Positions 9,453 through 20,239 of a DNA stretch of 64,000 bases are shown here, in pieces. Below the pieces are notes generated by a model. The model searched no databases. It had not been told where the DNA came from and saw only the letters and a program-made list of their open reading frames with translations. The position numbers and the translations under genes are program-made. The stretch is from Musicola paradisiaca NCPPB 2511 (GTDB lineage Bacteria > Pseudomonadota > Gammaproteobacteria > Enterobacterales > Enterobacteriaceae). The stretch's first letter is position 1, and every line of letters starts with the position of its first letter. The stretch is from assembly GCF_000400505.1 (NCBI RefSeq), contig NZ_CM001857.1, positions 1,925,074 to 1,989,073 of the forward strand, read 5' to 3'.

Positions 9453-10505
9453 TTAGCGTGCAAGACGGCTGTCGACTGCATCCGCCAGCATCGACAATAA
9501 CCGGGTGCTATCTTCCCAGCCAAGGCAGGCATCGGTAATGGATTTTCCCCAGGTCATGGCGCCTGGGGACGTCATAGGCTGATTGCCTTCTTCCAGAAAG
9601 CTTTCGACCATAACGCCGGCGATGGAGTGTGAACCTGTGCGAATCTGGCGGCAAATATCCTCAGCGACGACCAACTGCCGCTGGAATTGTTTCTGGCTGT
9701 TGCCATGACTGCAATCCACTACCAGACGTGCGGGCAAATCATGGGTTCTCAGGGCATCGCAGGCCGCGGCGATATACTCCGCTTGATAATTGGGCTCAGC
9801 GCCGCCTCGCAGAATCACATGGCCGAACGGATTGCCCTGGGTCTGATAGACGGCCATTCGCCCTTGTTTATCCTGCGACAGAAACATATGGCTGGCGCGC
9901 GCCGCCCGGATGGCGTCAATGGCGATGCGGACATTGCCGTCGGTACCGTTTTTGAATCCGACCGGGCAAGAGAGTGCGGAGGCCATTTCACGGTGGATCT
10001 GGCTTTCCGTTGTCCGCGCCCCAATCGCTCCCCAACTGATCACGTCGGCAATATATTGCCCTGTCACCGTATCGAGGAATTCTGTGGCAGTCGGAAGGCC
10101 TAGCTGATTGACGTCCAGCAGTAGCCGACGTGCCAACCGCAAGCCTTCATTGACATCAAATGACCCATCCAGATAAGGGTCGGCGAGCAATCCTTTCCAA
10201 CCTACGACCGTTCTGGGTTTTTCAAAATAGGCCCGCATGACGATTTCCAACCGTTCCCGGTAATAGCTTTGCAATTCCGCCAGCCGATGCGCATATTCGA
10301 GCGCGCTTTCCGGGTGATGGATGGAACAGGGGCCGATTACCACCAGCAGGCGGTGATCGTGACCGGTCAGAATATCTTCAATGCGCGATCGCGCCTTGAG
10401 CACCGATTCGGCCGTGCCGGCGGTCATCGGTAGGGCGGTAAGCAACGCATGGGGGGACATCAGATCGGTGAGGCGTTTACTGCGCAACTCATCAGTTTGG
10501 TACAT
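9453..10505 (-). CDS. aroH: DAHP synthase (AroH type)
   Basis: The 350-residue class I 3-deoxy-D-arabino-heptulosonate-7-phosphate synthase condenses phosphoenolpyruvate and erythrose-4-phosphate, the first step of aromatic amino acid synthesis. Diagnostic blocks are LLVVIGPCSIH, MRAYFEKPRTVVGWKGL, GARTTESQIHREMASALS and VVDCSHGNSQKQ. Identity by eye is closest to the tryptophan-sensitive isozyme AroH (MxxTDELR start, 348 residues in E. coli). Position beside ppsR-ppsA also matches aroH. I saw no TrpR operator-like sequence in the short upstream region, so repression by TrpR is not supported here. The isozyme choice rests on similarity and synteny, not on effector-site residues. Confidence 0.88.
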   Translation of the reverse strand: MYQTDELRSKRLTDLMSPHALLTALPMTAGTAESVLKARSRIEDILTGHDHRLLVVIGPCSIHHPESALEYAHRLAELQSYYRERLEIVMRAYFEKPRTVVGWKGLLADPYLDGSFDVNEGLRLARRLLLDVNQLGLPTATEFLDTVTGQYIADVISWGAIGARTTESQIHREMASALSCPVGFKNGTDGNVRIAIDAIRAARASHMFLSQDKQGRMAVYQTQGNPFGHVILRGGAEPNYQAEYIAAACDALRTHDLPARLVVDCSHGNSQKQFQRQLVVAEDICRQIRTGSHSIAGVMVESFLEEGNQPMTSPGAMTWGKSITDACLGWEDSTRLLSMLADAVDSRLAR

Positions 10506-10553
10506 GTGTAATCTCTGAATGCTTTAACGTGATAAACGAACGGAGCGTAAACC

Positions 10554-10592
10554 AATAAAACGGCAACCGGATCGCAATGATCTCGGTTGCCG
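10554..10592 (-). terminator. Terminator between ppsR and aroH
   Basis: On the minus strand, CGGCAACCG and CGGTTGCCG form a perfect 9-bp stem around a 14-nt loop, followed by TTTTATT. It lies downstream of ppsR and upstream of aroH, so the two same-strand genes are probably separate transcripts. Confidence 0.75.
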
Positions 10593-10636
10593 ATAACACT
10601 CCGCGAACCGTAATGAGGAGCATTCTATCACGATGT

Positions 10637-11458
10637 TCAGTACATACGACGGTTGATACCCATGATGTCAATGATACGGGCAGAGATTTCTTCTACGGAA
10701 TAGTTAGTGGTATTGATGTAACGAATCTGATGGCGGCGAAACATCGACTCGACTTCACTCAGTTCCATGCGGCATTGCCGCAGCGAGGCGTAACGGCTGT
10801 TGTTGCGGCGTTCTTCACGGATGGCGGCCAACCGTTCCGCATCGATAGTGAGACCAAACAGCTTATGTTGATAGGTTTTCAGTGCGTCCGGTAATCGCAG
10901 GTTATCCATGTCGTCTGCAGTAAAAGGATAATTCGCCGCCCGGATGCCGAACTGCATGGCCAAATAGAGGCTGGTCGGCGTTTTGCCGCAGCGGGAAACA
11001 CCCAGCAGAATAATCTGCGCCTGATCGAGGTTGCGCAATGAGATACCGTCGTCGTGCGCCAGCGTGTAGTCGATGGCAGCGATACGGGCGTCGTATTTGA
11101 TCAGATTATTGGCGGTCAGGCCGTGTGTTCGATTGGCGACCGGCGAGGGGGCGACGTTCAGTTCTTGTTGCAGCGGAGCGACCAACGCCTGAACGATATC
11201 CTGACAAAAGCCTTCGCTATGGGTAATGATGTCGCGAATTTCCGGGGTGACGATGGAGTAGAACACCAGCGGGCGTAAGCCGCTCTGCTGGTAAAGGGTA
11301 TTGATCTGTTCACAGACTGCACGGGCTCGCGCTTCGTTTTCGACGAAGGGCAGGGTGTAACTGACGGTACTGATGGGGAACTGGGAAAGGACGGCGTGTC
11401 CCAGCACTTCGGCGGTAATCGCCGTACCGTCTGATACGTAAAAGACACTTCTCTCCAC
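10637..11458 (-). CDS. ppsR: PEP synthetase regulatory protein PpsR
   Basis: The 273-residue bifunctional kinase/pyrophosphorylase (DUF299 family) inactivates PEP synthetase by ADP-dependent threonine phosphorylation and reactivates it by Pi-dependent dephosphorylation. The P-loop-like motif [15 protein letters not shown] and the blocks [16 protein letters not shown] and TNYSVEEI are conserved. I chose the GTG at 11458: an AAGGAG lies 5 nt upstream and the product then starts where E. coli PpsR does. The open frame continues 21 codons upstream without similarity. The gene is divergent from its target ppsA, as in E. coli. Confidence 0.94.
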   Translation of the reverse strand: MERSVFYVSDGTAITAEVLGHAVLSQFPISTVSYTLPFVENEARARAVCEQINTLYQQSGLRPLVFYSIVTPEIRDIITHSEGFCQDIVQALVAPLQQELNVAPSPVANRTHGLTANNLIKYDARIAAIDYTLAHDDGISLRNLDQAQIILLGVSRCGKTPTSLYLAMQFGIRAANYPFTADDMDNLRLPDALKTYQHKLFGLTIDAERLAAIREERRNNSRYASLRQCRMELSEVESMFRRHQIRYINTTNYSVEEISARIIDIMGINRRMY

Positions 11459-11757
11459 GGGAACTCCTTGCTGTTTTTTTGTGATGATAAAAATTATTCG
11501 TGCCGAAAATTGTCGGTTCACGCCAATTTTTATTAAAACATCATTTCATTATCTCAATGATTCAGATGCCTTTCTTTTTCAATATTGGGATTTTTCCGCG
11601 TTATGACTATTTAGAATAGTGGATTCCATTTTTTTTAATAGGTTGATCGATTCACCTTTCCGTCCTTTCCAAAACCCTATGCTACGCTCAAAACGCTGAG
11701 ACCGATTCCCAGCAAGATATTTCATACCCTAATTGTATGCAGAAAGGATTATTTTCG

Positions 11758-14135
11758 ATGTCCAACAATGGCCCTGATATGCGTAATGTCCTGTGGTATA
11801 ACCAGCTTGGTATGCACGACGTTGAGCGAGTGGGAGGTAAAAACGCCTCGCTGGGGGAAATGATCACCAACTTGTCGGAGCTGGGCGTATCCGTTCCGAA
11901 TGGTTTCGCCACGACTGCCCAGGCGTTTAATGACTTTCTTAATCAGAGTGGAATCAACCAGCGTATTTATGCGCTGCTGGATAAAACCAACGCGGATGAT
12001 GTGAATCAACTGGCTAAAGCGGGTGCGCAGATTCGTCAGTGGATCATCGATACGCCGTTCCAGCCTGAGCTGGAACAGGCTATTCGCGATGCATACCAGC
12101 AACTGGCCAATGGTGAGCCGGATGCTTCTTTCGCCGTGCGTTCTTCCGCTACCGCAGAAGATATGCCGGATGCTTCCTTTGCCGGCCAGCAGGAAACCTT
12201 CCTCAATGTGCAAGGCATTGATGCGGTGATGGTGGCGGTGAAGCACGTGTTTGCTTCGCTGTTTAATGACCGCGCCATTTCTTATCGTGTACATCAGGGG
12301 TATGACCACCGCGGCGTGGCGCTTTCCGCCGGCGTGCAGCGTATGGTGCGGTCTGATCTGGCCGCGTCAGGCGTGATGTTCACCATTGATACCGAGTCCG
12401 GATTTGATCAGGTGGTGTTTATTACCGCCGCGTGGGGGCTGGGTGAGATGGTGGTGCAGGGCGCGGTCAACCCGGATGAGTTTTATGTCCACAAGCCGAC
12501 GTTGCTGAGCGGAAAACCGGCTATCGTGCGCCGTACCATGGGGTCGAAAAAGATACGGATGGTCTATGCCGCCAGTCAGGAGCATGGCAAGCAGGTGCGT
12601 ATCGAAGATGTGCCGGAATCAGAGAGCGCCCGTTTTTGCCTGTCGGATGACGAAATCCAGGCGCTGGCGCATCAGGCGCTGTTGATTGAAAAACATTATG
12701 GTCGTCCGATGGATATCGAATGGGCGAAAGATGGCCATACCGGCAAACTGTATATCGTTCAGGCGCGTCCTGAAACGGTGCGTTCCAACGGGCAGGTGAT
12801 GGAGCGTTATCAGTTGCAGGCGAAAGGCAAGGTGTTGGTCGAGGGTCGCGCCATCGGCCATCGCATTGGCGCTGGCGAGGTCAAAATCGTTAATAACATC
12901 AGCGAAATGCACCGCGTTAATGCCGGCGATGTGCTAGTGACTGACATGACGGATCCTGATTGGGAACCGATCATGAAAAAAGCGGCGGCGATTGTGACCA
13001 ATCGCGGCGGTCGCACCTGCCATGCGGCGATTATCGCGCGTGAACTGGGTATTCCGGCGGTGGTCGGTTGTGGCGATGCGACGGAACGTTTGCGCAATGG
13101 CCAGAAAGTGACGGTTTCCTGCGCCGAGGGCGATACCGGTTATGTTTATCAGGATCTGCTGGACTTCTCTGTGGACAGTTCGCAGGTTGACACCATGCCG
13201 ACATTACCGCTGAAAATCATGATGAACGTCGGCAACCCCGATCGGGCGTTTGATTTTGCTTGTCTGCCGAATGAAGGCGTGGGTTGGCGCGGCTTGAGTT
13301 CATCATTAACCGCATGATTGGCGTTCATCCGAAAGCCCTGTTGGAGTTTGATCAGCAACCTCCCGAATTGCAGCGCGAAATCCGCACATTGATGCAGGGA
13401 TATCAGGATCCGGTCGAGTTTTACATCGAACGGCTGAGGGAAGGCATTGCAACGCTGGCGGCGGCGTTTTGGCCGAAACGGGTGATTGTCCGCCTGTCCG
13501 ACTTCAAGTCTAACGAGTACGCCAACCTGCTGGGCGGTAGCCGTTATGAGCCGGACGAAGAAAACCCGATGCTCGGCTTCCGTGGCGCAGGTCGTTATGT
13601 CTCGCCGGATTTTCGTGCGTGTTTTGCATTGGAGTGCGAAGCCGTCAAACGTGTGCGCAACCTGATGGGGCTTACCAATGTCGAGGTGATGATCCCATTT
13701 GTACGCACCGTTGAGCAGGCGAAGGCCGTCGTCGACGAGTTGGCTACGCAGGGGCTGAAACGTGGAGAAAACGGTCTCAAGATCATCATGATGTGCGAGA
13801 TTCCTTCCAATGCTTTGCTGGCCGACGCATTCCTGCAGCATTTTGATGGGTTCTCGATCGGCTCCAACGATATGACGCAACTGACGCTGGGTCTGGATCG
13901 CGATTCCGGCGTGGTGTCGGTACTGTTCGACGAACGTAACGATGCCGTGAAAGCGTTGCTGGCAATGGCGATTCAGGCAGCGAAGAAGCAAGGAAAATAC
14001 GTCGGTATTTGCGGTCAGGGGCCTTCTGATCATGAAGATTTTGCCGCCTGGTTGATGGAGCAAGGGATTGATAGTCTGTCACTCAACCCGGATACCGTCG
14101 TGCAAACCTGGTTGAGCCTGGCGGGTCAACGCTGA
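11758..14135 (+). pseudogene. ppsA: PEP synthetase, interrupted by one-base deletion as read
   Basis: Phosphoenolpyruvate synthase converts pyruvate, ATP and water to PEP, AMP and Pi in gluconeogenesis. The first part (11758-13317 as read) has the ATP-grasp domain and the swivelling domain with the phospho-His site ([15 protein letters not shown]). The second part (about 13284-14135) has the PEP/pyruvate-binding barrel including [11 protein letters not shown] and the ICGQGPSDH block near the C-terminus. The frame breaks at GGG 13281-13283, where the family needs one more G (GVGLARLEF). With one G restored the product is 792 residues, the E. coli length, with no other defect. A sequencing error is the likeliest cause. 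The start is ATG 11758 (MSNNGPD), preceded by AAAGGAT. Confidence 0.9.
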
Positions 14136-14476
14136 TGCTGTTTGCTGTTCGTTGAGTTCAGGCGGCGCCTCGCATGATGACGGGGCGCTGCTCTGGAGAT
14201 GAAAACCATCCGTATCGGATGCTAACTGTTTAGCATGGCTTATCGGTAACGTGCACAGGAGATTACATTTCTGTTTTCTGCACGGATACCGTCCGGCTGT
14301 GACGCGGTGGCATTAACGACAACGGATGGTTTTCTTTTTTCCAGTGCGGGTGAATAGTTCAGGAAGAGAGTAAAGCCGACTGCGAAAGAAGCGCGGCTCG
14401 CGATCAACCTTATGCTCGTACCCTATGGACAGGGTGGCGTGAAAAAAGCAGCGTTCTCCGGTAGTGCGCGATGAAC
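14136..14476. other. Intergenic region after ppsA
   Basis: No gene seen. A GC-rich partial inverted repeat lies near 14162-14190 (GCGCCTC / GGGGCGC) but has no T-run, so it is a weak ppsA terminator candidate only. Confidence 0.4.
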
Positions 14477-14587
14477 CAAAAAAAGCCCATCTCGGGGGAT
14501 GGGCAAAGACTACACACAGCAATTCGTTACTGGTTCTTGATGAGGAGAAACCTCAATCAACAAACATTACGTTAACAATAGCTCCGG
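14477..14587 (-). ncRNA. rprA: Small RNA RprA
   Basis: On the minus strand the 3' half contains AACGAATTGCTGTGTGTAGT followed by CTTTGCCCATC, then a hairpin closing with GATGGGC and seven T. This matches the conserved 3' part of E. coli RprA almost base for base. RprA is an Hfq-dependent RNA that activates rpoS translation and other targets. The 5' half has diverged. The 5' end near 14587 is inferred from a TAGTATTAAT-type -10 placed like that of E. coli (CTACTATTA). The location beside ydiK also matches E. coli. An RcsB box lies just upstream. Confidence 0.88.
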
Positions 14588-14621
14588 GATTAATACTAGA
14601 AATTCAGCGCTTGTGAGTCAT

Positions 14622-14635
14622 TAAGAATCATCCTA
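14622..14635. promoter_or_regulatory. RcsB/RcsAB box upstream of rprA
   Basis: The sequence TAAGAATCATCCTA differs from the RcsAB consensus (TAAGAATATTCCTA) at only two central positions. It lies about 35-48 nt upstream of the inferred rprA start, next to the -35 region, where RcsB activates rprA in E. coli. Confidence 0.75.
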
Positions 14636-14826
14636 ATGGTTAATAATTTTTTAATAATGACCAAAGAAAGAATACCTTAGATTCAATAAAGTTGAATAAA
14701 AAATACCTAATACAGGCACTAAAAATGAATTTTTATTGAGATTTGTCTTAAACACATAAGAGCGATTATAGAGTTTGGCATTCCTGCTTTCATCCGTCAG
14801 GAACGCCGTAAACCGTGAGAGGGCGA

Positions 14827-15922
14827 TTACTTTTTGTGGTCGCTGTGAATTCGGAAGTGGACGGATTCGGGCGTATCTTTCATCCATGCGGAAAGCAACC
14901 GGTAAGAGACGGCCAGCACTACGGGGCCGATGAACAGCCCGATCATGCCGAAGGCCAAAAGGCCGCCGATAACGCCGGAGAGAATCAGCAACATGGGTAA
15001 ATCCGCACCCATGCGGATGAGTAACGGGCGGATGACATTATCCAGCGTCCCGACAATACAGCTCCAGACCAGCAGGATAGTTCCCCAGGTGGTATCCCCC
15101 GTCCAGTAGAGCCAGATGATGGCGGGCACCAGTACCATCAATGGGCCCAGTTGCGCGACGCATGATAAGAACATCAGTACCGTCAGCAGCGTTGTATAGG
15201 GAATGCCCGAGAGTGCCAACCCAATGCCCCCCAGTAATGACTGTACGATTGCCGTGACCACGACCCCCAGGGCCACGGCCCGGATAGACTGGGCTGCAAG
15301 GATGACTGCCGCTTCACCCCCCTGTTTACCCAACCGCATGGCGAAGCGACGAACGCCAAGCGCGACCTGATCACCTTTGCTGTACAGCAGAATGCTGAAT
15401 AACACCATCAAGGCACAGTGGCATCAGGAAACGGCCGATATGCGCCGCCTGTGCGACCGCCCAGGAGGCCGCCTGACCAACGTATGGCTGCACTTTGGCC
15501 ATCACGGCGGCGCCACCGCTGTGCACCAGCCCATACCAGCTGCTGTGCAGCTTCTCGCCGAACATGGGGATGGAACGCAGCCAGTCGAGAGACGGCGGGG
15601 TAATGCGCTCCTGACTGCCGGCCCAGGCGATGAGCGTAGAGGTATTGTCGATAACGCTACTGACCAGAATCGACGTCGGGATTACGAAGAACAGCACCAA
15701 CAGCACGGTCATGACTATCACGGCCAGAAAGCGGTAGCCCCATAACATGCTCTGTAGCTTGATCAACAGCGGCCAGGTAGCGATAACCACCATGCTGGCC
15801 CAGGCGAAGCCCAGAATGAACGGTTGTACAACCCAAAAGCAGGCGATGATCAGAATACCGATAAACAACAGGCTGAATACGATTCTTGCGAGATCGAAGC
15901 GCGGGGGTTGAGATTGCTTCAT
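14827..15922 (-). pseudogene. ydiK: YdiK, AI-2E transporter family protein, frameshifted as read
   Basis: This is a polytopic inner-membrane protein of the AI-2E transporter/PerM family, with about 7-8 hydrophobic segments and the block IWLYWTGDTTWGTILLVW followed by DNVIRPLLIRMGADLP, as in E. coli YdiK. Its substrate is unknown. The 5' part (15922 down to about 15421) and the 3' part (about 15411 down to 14827) are in different frames. The break is the GG at 15420-15421 (CC on the coding strand): removing one base gives GRFLMHCALMVLFSILLY, matching the family. Corrected length is about 364 residues against 370 in E. coli. ATG 15922 is the likely start; a TTG lies just before it. Confidence 0.85.
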
Positions 15923-16260
15923 CAACGGGTGTTACCTCAATGTCAGCGGGTGATAAACCTTGTCGAATCCTCATGCGCAGGCGTGGCGCCCTACCTGAAC
16001 CGGACTTCGCCTGGGGAGCATCCCTCAGGCAACATGATGAAAACGGGAATAATTTATGATGCGTGATTTCCCGCAATTTGGACAGCAGTTCTTACCTGAG
16101 TCGCGTCGGATCGCGGCGCGCTACCATAAGTTTTTATTTATCCCTTGACGCACGGCGTACTGAATAGGATAAAACGGGGTGCGCCGGAAAGGACAACCCC
16201 TTGTTCTCCGGCCGTTATCGTATTAGGCAAACACCTCTCGCACAGACAGGGTCACAAATA
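15923..16260. other. Intergenic region between divergent ydiK and ydiJ
   Basis: It must hold the promoters of both genes. No operator or RNA structure was recognised, and the short ORFs seen here have no credible start or similarity. Confidence 0.4.
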
Positions 16261-19200
16261 ATGATCCCACAGATCACGCAGGCGCCCGGGCTGATTCAGC
16301 CGGTGCTGAGCTTTTTGGAAGCATTGAAGCAAAACGGATTCACCGGCGATACGGCGACAAACTATGCCGATCGTCTCACCATGGCCACAGACAACAGCAT
16401 TTATCAGCTATTGCCGGATGCGGTGGTATTTCCCCGATCCACGGCGGATGTGGCATTACTGTCCCGTCTGGCGGGGGAGGCGCGTTTTCGCGCTCTGACG
16501 TTTACTCCGCGCGGCGGCGGAACCGGTACCAACGGGCAAGCGCTCAATCAAGGGATTGTGGTGGATATGTCCCGCTATATGAACCGCATTCTGGAAATCA
16601 ACCCGGAGCAGGGTTGGGTCAGAGTGGAAGCGGGCGTCATCAAGGATCAGCTCAATCAATATCTGAAGCCGTTCGGCTATTTCTTTTCACCGGAACTGTC
16701 TACCAGCAACCGCGCTACGCTGGGCGGCATGATCAATACCGATGCTTCCGGCCAGGGGTCGTTGGTGTACGGTAAAACCTCCGACCATGTACTGGGGCTG
16801 CGCGCCGTTTTGCTGGGCGGTGAGTTGCTGGATACGCGCGCGATGCCGGTCGAACTGGCTGAACAGCTGGCCCAGGAAGCGTCGCCCGCCGGTCGCATTT
16901 ACCGCACGGTGTTGCACCGTTGCCGCGAGCAGCGGGATTTGATCATAGAAAAATTCCCCAAACTGAACCGGTTCCTGACCGGATACGATCTGCGGCATGT
17001 GTTCAGCGACGATATGCAAACGTTTGACCTGACGCGGATGTTAACCGGCGCAGAAGGTACGCTGGCCTTTATTACCGAGGCGACGTTGGATATCACGCCG
17101 TTGCCGAAGATTCGCCGGTTGGTCAACGTCAAGTTCGATTCGTTCGACTCCGCGCTGCGCAGCGCGCCGTTCATGGTAGAAGCTAAAGCCCTGTCGGTAG
17201 AAACCGTTGATTCCCGGGTGTTGAATCTGGCGCGTGAGGATATCGTCTGGCACTCCGTCAGCGAGCTGATCGCGGATGTTCCCGGTCAGGACATGCAGGG
17301 GCTGAATATCGTCGAATTTGCCGGCGATGATGAAGCCTTGATCGACAGCCAGTTGTCTGCGCTGTGCCGCCGGCTGGATGAACTGCTGTCCACCCGCGAG
17401 TCGGGCGTCATTGGCTATCAGGTTTGCAATGACCTGACGGGGATCGAACGCATTTATGCGATGCGCAAAAAAGCGGTGGGCCTGTTGGGCAACAGCAAGG
17501 GGCTGGCGAAACCCATTCCGTTTGCCGAGGATACCTGCGTGCCGCCGCAGCATCTGGCGGACTACATCGCCGAGTTCCGCGCGCTGCTCGATAGCCATAA
17601 TCTCAGTTACGGCATGTTCGGCCATGTGGATGCCGGGGTGCTGCATGTCCGTCCGGCGCTGGACATGTGCGATCCGCAGCAGGAGCTGCTGATGAAGCAG
17701 CTTTCCGACCGCATTGTGGATCTGACCGCCAGGTACGGCGGGTTGTTGTGGGGGGAGCACGGCAAGGGATTCCGCGCCGAATACAGCCCGGCGTTTTTCG
17801 GTGCGGAATTGTATGACGAGCTGCGGCGGGTCAAGGCGGCGTTCGACCCGGATAACCGGTTGAACCCCGGTAAGATCTGCGCGCCGCTCGATGTCGATGC
17901 GCCAATGATGAGGGTGGACGCGGTAAAACGTGGCACGTTCGATCGGCAAATTCCGCTTACGGTGAGAAGCGCCTATCGCGGTGCAATGGAATGTAACGGC
18001 AACGGCCTCTGTTTTAACTTCGATGCGCGCAGCCCGATGTGTCCCTCCATGAAAATCACCGGCGATCGGATTCATTCGCCGAAGGGGCGCGCCACGCTGG
18101 TGCGAGAATGGCTGCGTCTGCTGGCGGAGCAGGGCGTCGACCCACTGTTGCTGGAAACGCAGTTGCCGCAGCAGCGCCTGAGCCTGCGCAGCATCATCGC
18201 CAAAACCCGCAATACGCTGGCGGCGCGCCAGGGAGAGTACGATTTCTCCCATGAGGTCAAAGACGCCATGTCCGGCTGTCTGGCCTGTAAAGCCTGTTCG
18301 ACCCAGTGCCCGATAAAAAATCGATGTGCCCAGCTTCCGGGCCCGTTTCCTGCAGCTTTACCACACGCGCTATCTGCGGCCGGTGAAGGATTATCTGGTG
18401 GCCGAGGTAGAGCGCTATGCCCCGCTGATGGCGCGTACCCCGAAGACCTTCAACTTTTTCCTGCGCCAGCCGTGGGTGAATGCACTCAGCCGCCGTTGTA
18501 TCGGCATGGTGGATTTGCCGCTGTTGTCATCGCCGTCGCTGAAACAGCAGTTTGCTGGTCACTCCGCCATGACGACCACGCTGGAGCAATTGGAACAGAT
18601 GCCGGCGGAAACGCGGGGACAGTATGTGTTGATCGTGCAGGATCCGTTTACCAGCTACTATGACGCGCAAGTCGTGGCGGATTTGGTGCGGTTGGTGGAA
18701 AAATTGGGGTTGAAGCCGGTATTGCTGCCGTTTTCACCCAATGGAAAGCCCCAGCATATCAAGGGATTCCTGCAACAATTTGCTCGAACTGCCGCCCGGA
18801 CGGCGGAGTTTCTGAACCGTGTCGCCGGGCTGGGGCTGCCCATGATAGGTGTCGACCCGGCGCTGGTGCTGTGTTATCGCGATGAATACCGTGAAGCGCT
18901 GGGCGATAAGCGCGGCGATTTTCAGGTGCAACTGGTGCATGAATGGCTATCCGATTGGCTGAAACAGCGGAAAAGGGAGAAAACGGAAACCCGGCAGGGG
19001 GATGTCTGGTACCTGTTCGGCCACTGTACGGAAACCACGGCATTACCGGCCAGTACCGCACAGTGGAGCGATATTTTTGCGTATTTCGGCGCTCGTCTTG
19101 AAAACGTCAGCGTCGGGTGCTGCGGAATGGCGGGAACCTATGGGCATGAAAGCCGGAACCTGGTTCATTCACAGGGCATTTATGATTTGTCCTGGCAACC

Positions 19201-19327
19201 GGCGTTACAACGTTTGCCGCAGGAGCGCTGCCTGACAACCGGTTATTCCTGCCGCAGCCAGGTCAAGCGTATGGAAGGCCGGGGATTGAAACATCCGTTG
19301 CAGGCGTTGCTGGAGTTGGTGCGATGA
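16261..19327 (+). pseudogene. ydiJ: YdiJ, FAD-linked oxidase/4Fe-4S fusion, frameshifted as read
   Basis: This is a large fusion of an FAD-binding PCMH/D-lactate dehydrogenase-like oxidase (residues about 1-560, with TPRGGGTGTNGQALNQG and ATLGGMINTDASGQGSL) to an iron-sulfur GlpC-like part (CLACKACSTQCP, then the Cys-rich CCF-like segment VGCCGMAGTYGHE near the end). E. coli YdiJ was reported to act as a D-2-hydroxyglutarate dehydrogenase. The frame breaks in the A6 run at 18315-18320; with five A the sequence becomes CPIKIDVPSFRARFLQLYHTRYL. Corrected length is about 1021 residues against 1018 in E. coli. The start ATG 16261 (MIPQITQAPG) matches E. coli. It overlaps menI by four bases. Confidence 0.9.
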
Positions 19328-19746
19328 TATGGAAAAGATCGATCGATCTGGAGCAGCTTAATCAGATGTCCGTCGGGTGCATGGTCGGGCATCTGGGGAT
19401 TCGCATGACGAATCTGACCGACGATACCATTGAAGCGGTCATGCCGGTTGATAGCCGCACCTGTCAGCCGTTCGGGTTGCTGCATGGCGGCGCCTCGGTC
19501 ACGTTGGCGGAGTCGCTGGGGTCGATCGCCGGCTATCTGTGCACCGAGGGTGAACAGCGCGTCGTCGGGGTAGAAATTAACGCCAATCATCTGCGGGCGG
19601 TAACGGGAGGCGAAGTACACGGCGTCTGTCGTGCAGTGCATGCCGGGCGGCGTTTACAAGTCTGGCAAATTGATATTTTTGACGACCAGGCTCGCCTCTG
19701 CTGCACTTCTCGCTTGACGACGGCGGTACTCACGCCGGAAGGATAA
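19324..19746 (+). CDS. menI: 1,4-dihydroxy-2-naphthoyl-CoA hydrolase (hotdog thioesterase)
   Basis: The 140-residue hotdog-fold thioesterase closely matches E. coli MenI/YdiI (136 residues). It has MPVDSRTCQPFGLLHGGASV, where the HGG block holds the oxyanion region and the Glu in LAES is the catalytic acid, and GVEINANHLR. It releases 1,4-dihydroxy-2-naphthoate from CoA in menaquinone synthesis. Its ATG overlaps the ydiJ TGA (ATGA), so the two are translationally coupled. Confidence 0.93.
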   Translation: MIWKRSIDLEQLNQMSVGCMVGHLGIRMTNLTDDTIEAVMPVDSRTCQPFGLLHGGASVTLAESLGSIAGYLCTEGEQRVVGVEINANHLRAVTGGEVHGVCRAVHAGRRLQVWQIDIFDDQARLCCTSRLTTAVLTPEG

Positions 19747-19753
19747 TACCGCA

Positions 19754-19785
19754 ACGTTCCGGGTATGGAGACGTATCCGGAACGT
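19754..19785. repeat. Inverted repeat between convergent genes
   Basis: ACGTTCCGG (19754-19762) and CCGGAACGT (19777-19785) form a perfect 9-bp stem with a 14-nt loop. It lies between menI and the convergent small gene. No T-run follows on either strand, so a terminator role is only suggested. Confidence 0.45.
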
Positions 19786-19800
19786 GTGTCCCACCGTGCG

Positions 19801-20202
19801 TTATGGCATAAACGCCACACGCTGCACGAAGTCCTGCTGAAAGGCGGAAACCTTTTCCCAACATCCCAACACGCTGAACTGATTGCAAATCATCTGCAGT
19901 GTCTGGCGGGCAAAGTAGTAACTCTGTACCCGAAAAAGATGACAACGATTGGCGTCGTTGATTGCGGTGATAAGGCAATGGTGCATTTTTATCAGGCTGA
20001 AAAGATAGCGGCCTTCATCCCCCGATTGCTGGCTGAGTTCGGCCATTTTCATCCCGGTCAGATAGTAGTTTCGCAACTGGCCGATATCGCAAATTTCCCG
20101 ATCCATCGCCAGTTCCGCCATATAAAAATCCACCGAGGCATAGCGCAATTTGTGGTGATAGTTGTCCATTTGCGTTCTCAGCCAGGCGTTGAACGGGAAC
20201 AT
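19801..20202 (-). CDS. Unrecognised 133-residue protein, probably Fur-regulated
   Basis: I do not recognise this family. The product is soluble, without signal peptide or membrane helix, appears mostly helical, and is rich in Tyr, Met, His and Cys (for example MKMAELSQQSGDEGRYLF and MHHCLITAINDANRCHLF). A strong AAGGAG sits 8 nt before the ATG. Upstream on the same strand there is a plausible promoter (TTGCAT, 17 nt, TACGAT) and a Fur-box-like sequence overlapping the start region. It converges with menI. A role in iron response is inference from the operator only. It has no counterpart at this position in E. coli that I know of. Confidence 0.7.
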   Translation of the reverse strand: MFPFNAWLRTQMDNYHHKLRYASVDFYMAELAMDREICDIGQLRNYYLTGMKMAELSQQSGDEGRYLFSLIKMHHCLITAINDANRCHLFRVQSYYFARQTLQMICNQFSVLGCWEKVSAFQQDFVQRVAFMP

Positions 20203-20220
20203 GTGCGGCGCTCCTTAAAT

Positions 20221-20239
20221 ATAAATAAGAATCATTATC
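20221..20239 (-). promoter_or_regulatory. Fur-box-like operator
   Basis: Read on the minus strand, GATAATGATTCTTATTTAT matches the 19-bp Fur consensus (GATAATGATAATCATTATC) at 13 positions, with the first nine identical. It lies at the expected transcription start of the small gene ending at 19801. Confidence 0.6.

Noticed and set aside
10506..10636. TrpR operator upstream of aroH
   Set aside because: No ACTAGTT-type palindrome is visible in the short upstream region.
14651..14887. 78-codon minus-strand frame beyond rprA
   Set aside because: It overlaps the ydiK end in another frame, lacks a ribosome-binding site and has no recognisable similarity.
17041..18252. 403-codon open frame on the minus strand
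   Set aside because: It lies wholly inside ydiJ, which is a strongly conserved coding sequence; the antisense frame is a by-product of GC-rich codon use.
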